Source: Chthoniobacterales bacterium (lineage in GTDB: Bacteria > Verrucomicrobiota > Verrucomicrobiia > Chthoniobacterales > JAATET01). Taken from it: a stretch of 64,000 bases of DNA. The notes beneath the pieces were generated by a model that saw only the letters and a program-made list of their open reading frames with translations, was not told the DNA's origin and did no database searches. The first letter of the stretch is position 1. Each line of letters begins with the position of its first letter. Of the stretch, positions 9,383-16,727 are shown one piece after another. A program made the position numbers and the translations under genes. Where the stretch lies: contig JAATET010000031.1 in the NCBI GenBank assembly GCA_015655545.1, forward strand, positions 82,068-146,067. The letters are read 5' to 3'.

Positions 9383-9688
9383 AAGAGTGAAGTGCACGAA
9401 AGGCGAATCGTGGACTTGAGTGGCCGGATGTAAGCCAACTGTTTCAACCTTCACGTTTGTTTTTCGAGGAAGTGAAGTATCCTAAATTTAGCGCGGAGCG
9501 CCGCCGAATTCTTGGCGAGGTTGTAGACACAGAAAACACATCCACCTTTCCGCTACCTTCCTCTAACCAGTATGTCTCACTCTGTTAACAGAGTGAGACA
9601 GTATCTTATCTTTTGACACCTATTTACCCTGTTGCGCGGTAATTTTAGAGGTTGAAACACATTCCAACACACCGCGAGCTGGTTAGCT
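9383..9688. other. Intergenic region between convergent genes
   Basis: These 306 bp separate the convergent 3' ends of the PD-(D/E)XK gene and the LexA-like gene. No convincing ORF is seen. The only clear structure is the 28-bp palindrome annotated separately. Confidence 0.6.
9573..9600. repeat. Perfect 28-bp palindrome
   Basis: The 14-bp half site TGTCTCACTCTGTT is followed immediately by its exact reverse complement, centred on GTTAAC, with no loop. It lies between two convergent 3' ends. It could form a bidirectional terminator hairpin, although there is no clear T-run, or be a dimer binding site for a regulator such as the LexA-like protein beside it. Confidence 0.7.
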
Positions 9689-10330
9689 CTACGGTTTTAT
9701 GTTCGAGATGGAAATTAGCACGCCAGCGATAAAATCCTTAGGATTCACCACTCGCTGCACTTCAATGTCACCGGTGGACTTCAAAACTCCTAGTTGTCCC
9801 GCCTTGGGATTCCCAAGGGTGCAGATTAGCATTTGGCCCGCCGTGATTCGCTCGTATTCGGACCCCTTGGTTACGAGTAGGCCAACAAACGGCCCCAAAC
9901 CAGCGTGAATGCCAAACTGAGGAAGGCAGAGGTAGATGGGGTCCAGTGGATTCCTCATCTCCAAATGGTCGAAGCATCGGATCCGAACGGGCCGAGATTT
10001 GTCGGCTATGCGATAGGGTATGCCGGGTTTTCGAAGCTCCCTCGCGGGTTGGTAGTCGACCTCTTCTCTTCGCGCTTTAAGCATCGCCTCCAGGTCGGCG
10101 CGGTGCTTCCGATTCACTTTTTTCGGATAATTCTCCGACCGGTGGACGATCACCAAGCCCTTGGCCGCTAGCCGTTTTATCATCGCACGTGCGGTATGAT
10201 GCTGCTCCGCATCCATCCCCATAAGTTCCGCCAGCCGGGAATAAGATGGCACGCTCCCATGTTTTTCCACGTATTCGGCGATGTGGTCGAAAACTTCGAG
10301 TTGCCGAACGGTGGGCGGTCTATTTGTCAT
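9689..10330 (-). CDS. LexA-like regulator lacking recognisable protease residues
   Basis: The N-terminal 65 residues resemble the LexA winged helix (PTVRQLEVFDHIAEYVEKHG, then PSYSRLAELMGM and MIKRLAAKGLV). A C-terminal beta-rich domain of about 110 residues follows (YLCLPQFGIHAGLGPFVGLL, TAGQMLICTLGNP), laid out like a LexA/CI latch. The Ser of the S24 GDSM box and the general-base Lys are not visible. If the fold is right, the protein would not self-cleave in the SOS response. It is divergent from the tyrosine recombinase and probably controls it. Confidence 0.7.
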   Translation of the reverse strand: MTNRPPTVRQLEVFDHIAEYVEKHGSVPSYSRLAELMGMDAEQHHTARAMIKRLAAKGLVIVHRSENYPKKVNRKHRADLEAMLKARREEVDYQPARELRKPGIPYRIADKSRPVRIRCFDHLEMRNPLDPIYLCLPQFGIHAGLGPFVGLLVTKGSEYERITAGQMLICTLGNPKAGQLGVLKSTGDIEVQRVVNPKDFIAGVLISISNIKP

Positions 10331-10448
10331 TTCGTCGAAAAATAGGCCGGATCCGATCTTATCTCCGCGTTGCTGTCAATCCTACAGCCTTAAGGTGACC
10401 ACCAATTCCAACTCCGATAGCCCTAAACCCATCTCCATCTCATCCTGC

Positions 10449-11888
10449 ATGCCGCCGAGTATCTTCGAGGCTGTGAGCACTGGAGGTTCTTATCAAACTG
10501 TCAAATATGGCGACGTTGCCGTCCCAATTTACCGCGATGCACCGGCAGGAAAGACTCGTTACCGAGTCTCGTATCGTGAAAACGGCATTCGCCACTTCAA
10601 GTCGTTCCGCAAATTGCAACTCGCAAAAACTTTTGCGCTCAAGACCGCGAAATTGATTCATGCCAGTGGTCGCTCAGCGACGAACATAGCCGTGCAGATT
10701 TCTCCGGTAGATGCGGCGCTTTTCGTTCGCGCCAGCGAAATCGCCAAGTTGGCGGGACGCTCGGTTATCGTGACGGTCGAGGAGGCGGTCAGCGCAACGA
10801 CGCTCATCCAATCCATTTGCGAGAACCCTCCTTCGCTGCTCGAAGTCGCCCGTGAGTGGGCTGAGAACTATCGCATTTATAACAACATCACTCCTCAAAC
10901 TGTAGAATCCCTTGTCCCGGCGTATGTCGCGGAATTAGTGTTATACTACGAGAGAGATAATCTACCGGAAAGCTCTCTGAAAAGACGGCGTGCCGAGGCG
11001 AGGCGCTTTCTTAAGGCTTTTGGCAGTCGTCTCATTCACACCATTTCCGCAACCGAGCTTAAAGAGTGGTATGCCAGCCGTGTGAAAAAGCGGCGGATAA
11101 TCGACGCGACCTACAACCAGTATCTGGCAACTCTGGCCGATTTTTTCAACTGGGCTCGTGACGAGGCTCGCGCGCTTCCACTTGAAATTCCAACATCCGT
11201 GGATCACGTGTCGCGCATTTTCCGGCGCGGACGCCCGACACCCCATAATGTTGAAATCTATAGCCCCGACAGCGTGCGGGGGATTCTGGAGCACATCGAC
11301 AGTCGTTGGCTGGCCGTTGCAGTGATTTGGCTGTTCACGGGCATCCGATTCTCAGAAATCCGCCGCTTGTGCTGGCGCGATGTCGACCTGGCAGACGGCG
11401 CTATCAACTGCGACCGAAGCATCACGAAAACTATGGCCGACCGGTATGTCTATTTGGCGCCTTGCGCCATTGCGTGGCTGGAAACCATCGGAGAAACCAT
11501 GCACCCAGATTCTCCGCTAGTCGCATTCAAGAGCACGGGAGTGCGCTATGCGTCTGAAACCACAGAGCGAAATGCTTTTCATCAAGCATTTAAATCGGCG
11601 CTCAAGGCGGCTGGCGTCGACTTCATCAAAAACGGTCTACGCCACGCGTATGCCAGCCACATGTATATCTTAACCAGAAATTCAGACTTCGTGGCGGAGC
11701 AAATGGGAAATACCCACGGTGTTCTTTGGACATACTACATCCGCCGAGTCAAAATTGCAGAAGCAGTTCACTATTTCTCGATTTTTCCGGACGCTGACGA
11801 CCCGCGGAAGGGAATCAAGCATTCCGACTGGTTGCCGAATGAGGCTTTCCGGCCCAGCGAGCGTCCTCGACGCCTGCGGGCAGCGTAG
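10449..11888 (+). CDS. Tyrosine recombinase/integrase
   Basis: This is a phage-integrase-family recombinase. After a variable N-terminal arm and a SAM-like core-binding domain (about residues 130-260, SSLKRRRAEARRFLKAFG), the catalytic domain shows Arg I in FTGIRFSEIRRL. The LRHAYASHMY box follows, with Asn where the first His of HxxR is usual. The nucleophile region reads MGNTHGVLWTYYIRR. The ORF runs back to 10281, but the ATG at 10449 fits better because the upstream residues look non-coding. It is a second recombinase inside the element, either a remnant of an earlier insertion or a module with its own role. Confidence 0.87.
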   Translation: MPPSIFEAVSTGGSYQTVKYGDVAVPIYRDAPAGKTRYRVSYRENGIRHFKSFRKLQLAKTFALKTAKLIHASGRSATNIAVQISPVDAALFVRASEIAKLAGRSVIVTVEEAVSATTLIQSICENPPSLLEVAREWAENYRIYNNITPQTVESLVPAYVAELVLYYERDNLPESSLKRRRAEARRFLKAFGSRLIHTISATELKEWYASRVKKRRIIDATYNQYLATLADFFNWARDEARALPLEIPTSVDHVSRIFRRGRPTPHNVEIYSPDSVRGILEHIDSRWLAVAVIWLFTGIRFSEIRRLCWRDVDLADGAINCDRSITKTMADRYVYLAPCAIAWLETIGETMHPDSPLVAFKSTGVRYASETTERNAFHQAFKSALKAAGVDFIKNGLRHAYASHMYILTRNSDFVAEQMGNTHGVLWTYYIRRVKIAEAVHYFSIFPDADDPRKGIKHSDWLPNEAFRPSERPRRLRAA

Positions 11889-11901
11889 GGCTATTTACCG
11901 C

Positions 11902-11936
11902 GGGTATCTTCCGCCTGTGAAAGATGGAAGATACCC
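11902..11936. promoter_or_regulatory. Perfect 11-bp inverted repeat over the start of the HTH gene
   Basis: GGGTATCTTCC (11902-11912) and GGAAGATACCC (11926-11936) are exact reverse complements with a 13-bp spacer that holds the proposed GTG start at 11917. As RNA it would form a stem-loop exposing or hiding the start codon; as DNA it could bind the HTH protein itself. It also lies 14 bp after the recombinase stop. Confidence 0.6.
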
Positions 11937-12216
11937 AACGGTCGCGGATGTCGCACAGGCATTTTCAGTTACGGAGAGAACCATCCGTAACTGGATGCGG
12001 TCCGGGAAACTTCCGTATTCAAAGATTGGAAACCGAGTCCGGTTCAGTTGGGAGGACATCAATCTAACCATGGCTCGAAATCGGTTTGTTGGAGCAATGC
12101 CAACGGGGCACCTGATCGCCTCTCCGCTGCCAGTAAACAATCTGATTGGCGGTCGTGAAATTCGGGTGTTCCGCGGGCCTTGGAAGAAGTGGAAATATCC
12201 GTCCAGCACTGCGTAG
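11917..12216 (+). CDS. Excisionase-like MerR-type helix-turn-helix protein
   Basis: This 99-residue protein begins with a winged-helix excisionase pattern (TVADVAQAFSVTERTIRNWM, then SGKLPYSKIGNRVRFSWEDI). It continues with a basic tail (GPWKKWKYPSSTA). It follows the tyrosine recombinase by 28 bp on the same strand, as recombination directionality factors often do. The ORF is open from 11719, but the upstream part overlaps the recombinase. GTG at 11917 is the first sensible start and lies in a hairpin loop. Confidence 0.75.
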   Translation: MKDGRYPTVADVAQAFSVTERTIRNWMRSGKLPYSKIGNRVRFSWEDINLTMARNRFVGAMPTGHLIASPLPVNNLIGGREIRVFRGPWKKWKYPSSTA

Positions 12217-12238
12217 CCCAGGAGTCTGAATCGCAACA

Positions 12239-13336
12239 TCACTGCTTTCTCCAAGCAAAGCTCGCAAAGGCGAAAATCGCTGATGAAAAAGCGAGAAGCC
12301 AAAAGCTCGACGGCTCCGGAACTACTGTCGCACCCATACTGGCCAGCCAATCTCTTGAATCCGCCAAATTGGTCCCTATTCCAACTTCACCGTATGCGTA
12401 ATCCGCGCTCGCCGGTCGCGACCCTCCGACTGTTGTGCCGCCTACAGCCCATTCCCCGCCTGGCTCTCTTACCATCCAAGCCCCGCCGCTGTCCCCGGGC
12501 GCTGTTGTCCCTTCTAGCCATAACGGCTTCGAACTCCCCGATAGATTGAGCATTGGGTCGACTGGAGAATCAAAATCATACTCGTTTCCCGTCGCATAGA
12601 GACCATCCTGAATGTTTTGGAATGCTCGCCACTGGACGTGTGGGCCGCTCAGATTTTCAGACCGGGCAGGGTCATCAGGGCTGCCGGGTGCGTGACCCGG
12701 AGAACCAGTGCCACCTTCACCAATGATCGTGATTTGCTCTCCGACCTCGAACGGTCGGTCGAGAAGCCGCATGGGCGTGGCCTGTGGCAACATCGTCGAG
12801 GCCGCGACACTATTTTCCACAATTCGCCCGGGCACGATTCTGGCCACCGCCATGTCGTAATTGAAATCTGCCGCAGTGCCCGGAGCACCTAAAAACATCG
12901 GATTTACCTGCACCGAACTCGGATCAAGACTCCAGTATTCATTTCCAAACGGGTTCGTATAAATCCCGTCCGGAGTCTCAACGTAACCGCTGTAGTAAAA
13001 AGTGTTGTAGATGTCGCTGGAGAAGGCCGTCGTGAGGGCGCTTGACCCCAAAACGGTTCCTTGGCGCAAAGTCGAAGTCGTCGCGTCGAACAGGAGGTGG
13101 GCACTGAACAAAACCAAATCTGGCGCAATGAGCACCGCTGTCCCGGAAACGCCTCCCCCGACATTATGAACGGAAAATCGGGCGCCCGCGAAAGCCGGGT
13201 CTGCGGCCAAGCTGATGTATTCCTGCACGTCCACATCGTCCCTGCTGAGCACAGCTCGCGCATTCGCGCCGTAGAAAAAGAAAAGGACGAGCAGGCATCC
13301 GGTCTGCGCTGCGGTTGGCAGTCCCAGATTCCGCAT
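12239..13336 (-). CDS. Secreted trypsin-like protease with PEP-CTERM anchor
   Basis: This is an exported serine protease of 365 aa. An N-terminal signal segment (CLLVLFFFYGANARA) is followed by a trypsin fold with His in FSAHLLFD, Asp in YDMAVARI and Ser in PGDSGGAWMV. The C-terminus carries a PEP-CTERM sorting tag (VPEPSSFWLLAFSSAIFAFA then WRKQ), which is processed by exosortase. No exosortase gene is in the window, so the host must supply one. Its start overlaps the stop of the CAP-like gene upstream by one base (TGATG), so the two are co-translated. Confidence 0.87.
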   Translation of the reverse strand: MRNLGLPTAAQTGCLLVLFFFYGANARAVLSRDDVDVQEYISLAADPAFAGARFSVHNVGGGVSGTAVLIAPDLVLFSAHLLFDATTSTLRQGTVLGSSALTTAFSSDIYNTFYYSGYVETPDGIYTNPFGNEYWSLDPSSVQVNPMFLGAPGTAADFNYDMAVARIVPGRIVENSVAASTMLPQATPMRLLDRPFEVGEQITIIGEGGTGSPGHAPGSPDDPARSENLSGPHVQWRAFQNIQDGLYATGNEYDFDSPVDPMLNLSGSSKPLWLEGTTAPGDSGGAWMVREPGGEWAVGGTTVGGSRPASADYAYGEVGIGTNLADSRDWLASMGATVVPEPSSFWLLAFSSAIFAFASFAWRKQ

Positions 13337-14253
13337 CAGTTTTTAGCAGCTTTGAAAAAGTTCGACCGCCACCGATAGGTTTGAGGAATCCCGTCAATGA
13401 CCACGCCGGAAATTATGACGACCAGATTCTTCAACTTTCGCTGATTCTGAATTTTGAAAAGCCTGTCGGCGGTGATGGTAAGGAGCCGAGGGTCATTCGC
13501 GGTCTGGCGAATCGTGTGCGAGCGACGCCCGTTTATTCGCAACGTCACGGCACAGTTCGTCATATCAACATCGCTGCCTCCGGTTGCGTAGAACTGGAGA
13601 TACTCAATTTGTGCAAAGGCTTCGGTTGGCACATAACCGGGGGGTGGCAATGCGACAAACCCGTCGCGGCTCTGGAGCGGTGCGTTACCAGCAAATGTAG
13701 CCGCAAAATGATATTCTTCGAGCTGAACGGACCCAGACGAAGCCCCACCCAAGCCGATAGACGTGAAGGCCGGACTCAGCGGAAAGCTTCGATAGTAGGT
13801 CGCTCCCGACAGCCAATAGTTGATGACGTAAGCCGTATCCGCAACCTGCCAGAAGGTATCACAAATCGAGCATGCTGTTGCGGCCTCCCGCGTGTAAAAG
13901 CGAAGGGACGGGTCAGCCTCATCGAACCTGAAATCTGGATTTGAGGCATGGAGGTGAGCGCATAGTTGGGCTTGAGCTGACGCATTCGGATCCAGCGCCA
14001 TCGGTGGCACCCCGGACATCATCCGATAATAGTTGAGTCGGTTGAGCATGGCGGCACTGAAACTGGCCGACATCGCGCCGGGCACCGGAGAATCGGCACT
14101 TCCCTGCCACCGAAAATGTGCCTTATCACCTTGTGGAAAGTGACGATTGTAGAATCGCTGAACCGACGCTCGCTTGTAGACATTTACGGTATCAGCGTGG
14201 ACCAGCGCCATTGAAGTCCAAAGTAATGCGCAAAGGATGGTGAGTTGCTTCAT
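13336..14253 (-). CDS. Secreted CAP/SCP-like domain protein
   Basis: The ATG at 14253 is chosen because it begins a good signal peptide (MKQLTILCALLWTSMALVHA); the ORF upstream to 14331 is not signal-like. The middle shows CAP-superfamily features: MLNRLNYYRMMSGVPPMALD, AQLCAHLHAS and later QLEEYHFAATFAG. The C-terminal portion is unrecognised. CAP proteins are secreted and of varied function. It is coupled to the trypsin-like gene downstream, suggesting the two act together outside the cell. Confidence 0.7.
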   Translation of the reverse strand: MKQLTILCALLWTSMALVHADTVNVYKRASVQRFYNRHFPQGDKAHFRWQGSADSPVPGAMSASFSAAMLNRLNYYRMMSGVPPMALDPNASAQAQLCAHLHASNPDFRFDEADPSLRFYTREAATACSICDTFWQVADTAYVINYWLSGATYYRSFPLSPAFTSIGLGGASSGSVQLEEYHFAATFAGNAPLQSRDGFVALPPPGYVPTEAFAQIEYLQFYATGGSDVDMTNCAVTLRINGRRSHTIRQTANDPRLLTITADRLFKIQNQRKLKNLVVIISGVVIDGIPQTYRWRSNFFKAAKN

Positions 14254-14324
14254 AGGTGAACGGAGACGTGACCCCGAACCGAACACGGCTGGGTGCTTTA
14301 ACCAGCACGATCTCCTTGGCACGG

Positions 14325-14372
14325 TTACCAATGGGTAAAGGGATCGTCAAGGCAATCTTTACCCATTGGTAA
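14325..14372. promoter_or_regulatory. Pair of palindromic operators between the CAP and HTH genes
   Basis: TTACCAATGGGTAAAG (14325-14340) and its exact reverse complement CTTTACCCATTGGTAA (14357-14372) have centres 32 bp apart, about three helical turns. Each half is itself near-palindromic (TTACC...GGTAA). The pair lies in the divergent spacer between the secreted-protein operon and the HTH/PIN genes, an arrangement typical of co-operative repressor binding. Confidence 0.7.
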
Positions 14373-14390
14373 AGATTTTTACCGCAGCAT

Positions 14391-14618
14391 GTGGCCATGC
14401 GCAGCTATCGCAGTTCGCTCGACCGCCAGCTCGCGACATTTCTGAAAACCCGGATGAAGAGCGAAAATCTGTCTTTTCCCGAAATGGGTCGACGGTCAGG
14501 CACCACCGGGGCGACGATTCATCGTCTCGTTAATGGCGAACGAAGCGCGACATTGGTGATGGTGAATACCATTCTCACGAGTTGGAAGGTCTCCGCAGCA
14601 GAGGTTTTTCGCGAGTAA
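14391..14618 (+). CDS. Small XRE-type helix-turn-helix regulator
   Basis: This 75-residue protein is almost entirely a Cro/CI-like HTH domain (FLKTRMKSENLSFPEMGRRS, then TTGATIHRLVNGERSATLV). Starts at GTG 14391 or ATG 14397 are both possible. The twin operators lie just upstream, so it is probably autoregulated and also controls the divergent CAP/trypsin operon. The PIN-domain gene follows after 24 bp, making it a candidate antitoxin or regulator of that protein. Confidence 0.82.
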   Translation: MAMRSYRSSLDRQLATFLKTRMKSENLSFPEMGRRSGTTGATIHRLVNGERSATLVMVNTILTSWKVSAAEVFRE

Positions 14619-14642
14619 ACGGGCATTCGAGGTTCTGACACC

Positions 14643-15893
14643 GTGAAACGTCATATTTTTCCTGATACCTGCGTCTTCATGCACTTCGACGCCTTGGGCG
14701 CCTTGGATTGGTGCGCGCTGGCCTCAACTGAAACGGTGGAGGTGCATGTAACATCGCATCTCTATGACGAGTTGAACAAAATCAAGGACAGCAATCCTGC
14801 GAAATGGAAACGCGAGCGAGCTGCCAGTATCCTACGGAAGCTTGGCGCACTCGCGGGCAAGCCCGCGGAGGCGAAGGATGGCTCCGTATCGTTTACTTTG
14901 AACTTCGAAGCTGCCCACTTTGAACTTTGTCCTGAGCTTGACCAATCGACATCTGACGCTCGCCTAATCGCGTTGGCGCTGGGTTTCGCGAAAAAAAACG
15001 ACTCGAAACCGCTGATTCTTACCGACGATACGGGACTCCGTTTGATGGCGTTCGCGCGGCAATCCCACCTCGACGTTCAGGCCGTTCCCCGCGAGTTGCA
15101 GCTTTCATTTAAGGACCCCCAAGAGGAGGAAATCTCCAAATTGAAACGGGAGGTCGAAAGCTTTAAGAGCGCGCGACCTGAGCTGTCGGTGATGTGGAGC
15201 AATTCGTCTGAAGTGCGCAGATGGGCGGCTGAAAATATCGATACTGACGCACTGACGCGTAAATTTGTGGCAGACAGAAAAAGTGAGATAAAACGCATGC
15301 ACGAGCCGGGCGATTACGGCTTTGCCCTGCAGATGGCGCAGATTGCGTCGGACAGTGAAATCGCCGCCTTCAACCGGGAATACGATGATTATTTCGCCGC
15401 GATACCCAGTGCCGCAAAGGCATGTTTCGAGGCAAAAAAGAACACATTAATTTTAGCGGTGTGCGTCGAAAATACCGGAAAAGTCCCGGCACAGGATGTT
15501 CGGCTTCATATGCATTTTCCGGATGGATTCACGCTACTAAAACCAGACGAACTCGAAGATTTCTACTCAGACCTCCTGCCTTCTATTCCTCAGACTGAAA
15601 TGCAGAGGCGCATGAGTTATATGAGCAGCGTGCTCAGTTCCGGCTTACATGTTCCCCATTATCCACAAATTGCTACGTCATCGGTCAGCATCCGACACAC
15701 GAACAGCTACGATGTAGAACTGGAAAAGGACAAGATTCAGCAGAGCCAGCAATTCGAGTTTGAGCCGATGGCATTGGTATTCGACAAGGAACCTTTTTCT
15801 TTCGAAGTTACCTTCGATATTCGAGCTGATAACCTCCACGGAACGCGGAGCGGCAAACTGCATTTTGTTCACGAACCGGCTTCGGCTACTTAG
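14643..15893 (+). CDS. PIN-domain protein (putative ribonuclease) with long C-terminal region
   Basis: The first 150 residues form a PIN nuclease domain: Asp in IFPDTCVFMHFDALGALDW, Glu in SHLYDELNKIKD, Asp in STSDARLIALALGF, and TDDTGLRLMA near its end. PIN domains cut RNA using these metal-binding acids. The remaining 260 residues are unrecognised; they start with a coiled-coil-like stretch (EEEISKLKREVESFK) and end in beta-rich sequence resembling a late-embryogenesis or immunoglobulin-like fold. It is coupled to the HTH gene upstream. It could be a toxin, an RNA-targeting defence effector or a housekeeping RNase. Confidence 0.78.
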   Translation: MKRHIFPDTCVFMHFDALGALDWCALASTETVEVHVTSHLYDELNKIKDSNPAKWKRERAASILRKLGALAGKPAEAKDGSVSFTLNFEAAHFELCPELDQSTSDARLIALALGFAKKNDSKPLILTDDTGLRLMAFARQSHLDVQAVPRELQLSFKDPQEEEISKLKREVESFKSARPELSVMWSNSSEVRRWAAENIDTDALTRKFVADRKSEIKRMHEPGDYGFALQMAQIASDSEIAAFNREYDDYFAAIPSAAKACFEAKKNTLILAVCVENTGKVPAQDVRLHMHFPDGFTLLKPDELEDFYSDLLPSIPQTEMQRRMSYMSSVLSSGLHVPHYPQIATSSVSIRHTNSYDVELEKDKIQQSQQFEFEPMALVFDKEPFSFEVTFDIRADNLHGTRSGKLHFVHEPASAT

Positions 15894-15998
15894 TCCGCGC
15901 CCTCCAACAACGTAACTGACGACATTTTATACGCTCAGCTCTGGAGCGGATTCATCGGTGGCACGGGCCTTGCGGCATTATATGCAACGCCGGAGAAA

Positions 15999-16544
15999 GT
16001 GCAGATTATCCATCTGACGCTCGAATCAGTGGAAGACTACGAATCCAATCGAAGTTTCGAGCGGATTGTAGCTCCAACGGCCTGTCCGAATTGCGGGATA
16101 CACCGTCGCCTGCAGGCTCATGGGTTTTACCGTCGATACACGTCTTGTATGAATATCGGGACACCGTGGATCCCCGTTCGGCGGTTCCGGTGTGTCCATT
16201 GTGGAAAGACCACCAGTTTCCTCCCATCTTTCGCACAACCCTACCGACTCGTTATCAATACGACGATTGAAGCATTCGTCTCGGGTCAGATGGATCGAGA
16301 TGACGTTCGGCGCTGGGCGGCTCGTCTTCAACATTACCATGAGCGATTTTTCGCGTGGTTACCTTTTCTCCGCATCAAAGTGCAAAGACTGCTCAAACGA
16401 CTCAGACGACCCACCGCCGAAGCCGTCTGGAATCACATCATCGGCTGGGCAGGCGGATTGGAGGAGGCGACTCTGCTGCTTACACGCGAGTTTCGCGTCA
16501 CCTTGTTCGGCGAATACAAATGCCATTTACCCAACCCTCCCTGA
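15999..16544 (+). CDS. DUF6431-like zinc-ribbon mobile-element protein
   Basis: The protein has two Cys pairs near the N-terminus (APTACPNCGIHRRLQAHGFY and RRFRCVHCGKTTSFLPSF), like the zinc ribbon of transposase-type proteins. A helical basic region follows (FLRIKVQRLLKRLRRPTAEAVWNH). I recall this family (DUF6431) beside a serine recombinase and ParB-like genes in other genomes, which is the arrangement here. Its role is unknown; DNA binding is likely. Confidence 0.7.
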   Translation: MQIIHLTLESVEDYESNRSFERIVAPTACPNCGIHRRLQAHGFYRRYTSCMNIGTPWIPVRRFRCVHCGKTTSFLPSFAQPYRLVINTTIEAFVSGQMDRDDVRRWAARLQHYHERFFAWLPFLRIKVQRLLKRLRRPTAEAVWNHIIGWAGGLEEATLLLTREFRVTLFGEYKCHLPNPP

Positions 16545-16727
16545 AAACACACAGACCTTTTGTATTTCGAGAATTCGAAAGCTCCCCAAATTGGCTTTAG
16601 AAGCTATGCAAAAGGTCGAACGCAGCTATTCAAGAGAGCCAAGTGCGGTTGACGCGCTCTCAAAACTCGGAAACGCACGGTTGAACGATGGTGCGCCAGA
16701 AGGGCTATCCCCGTTGGAGGATAATCT

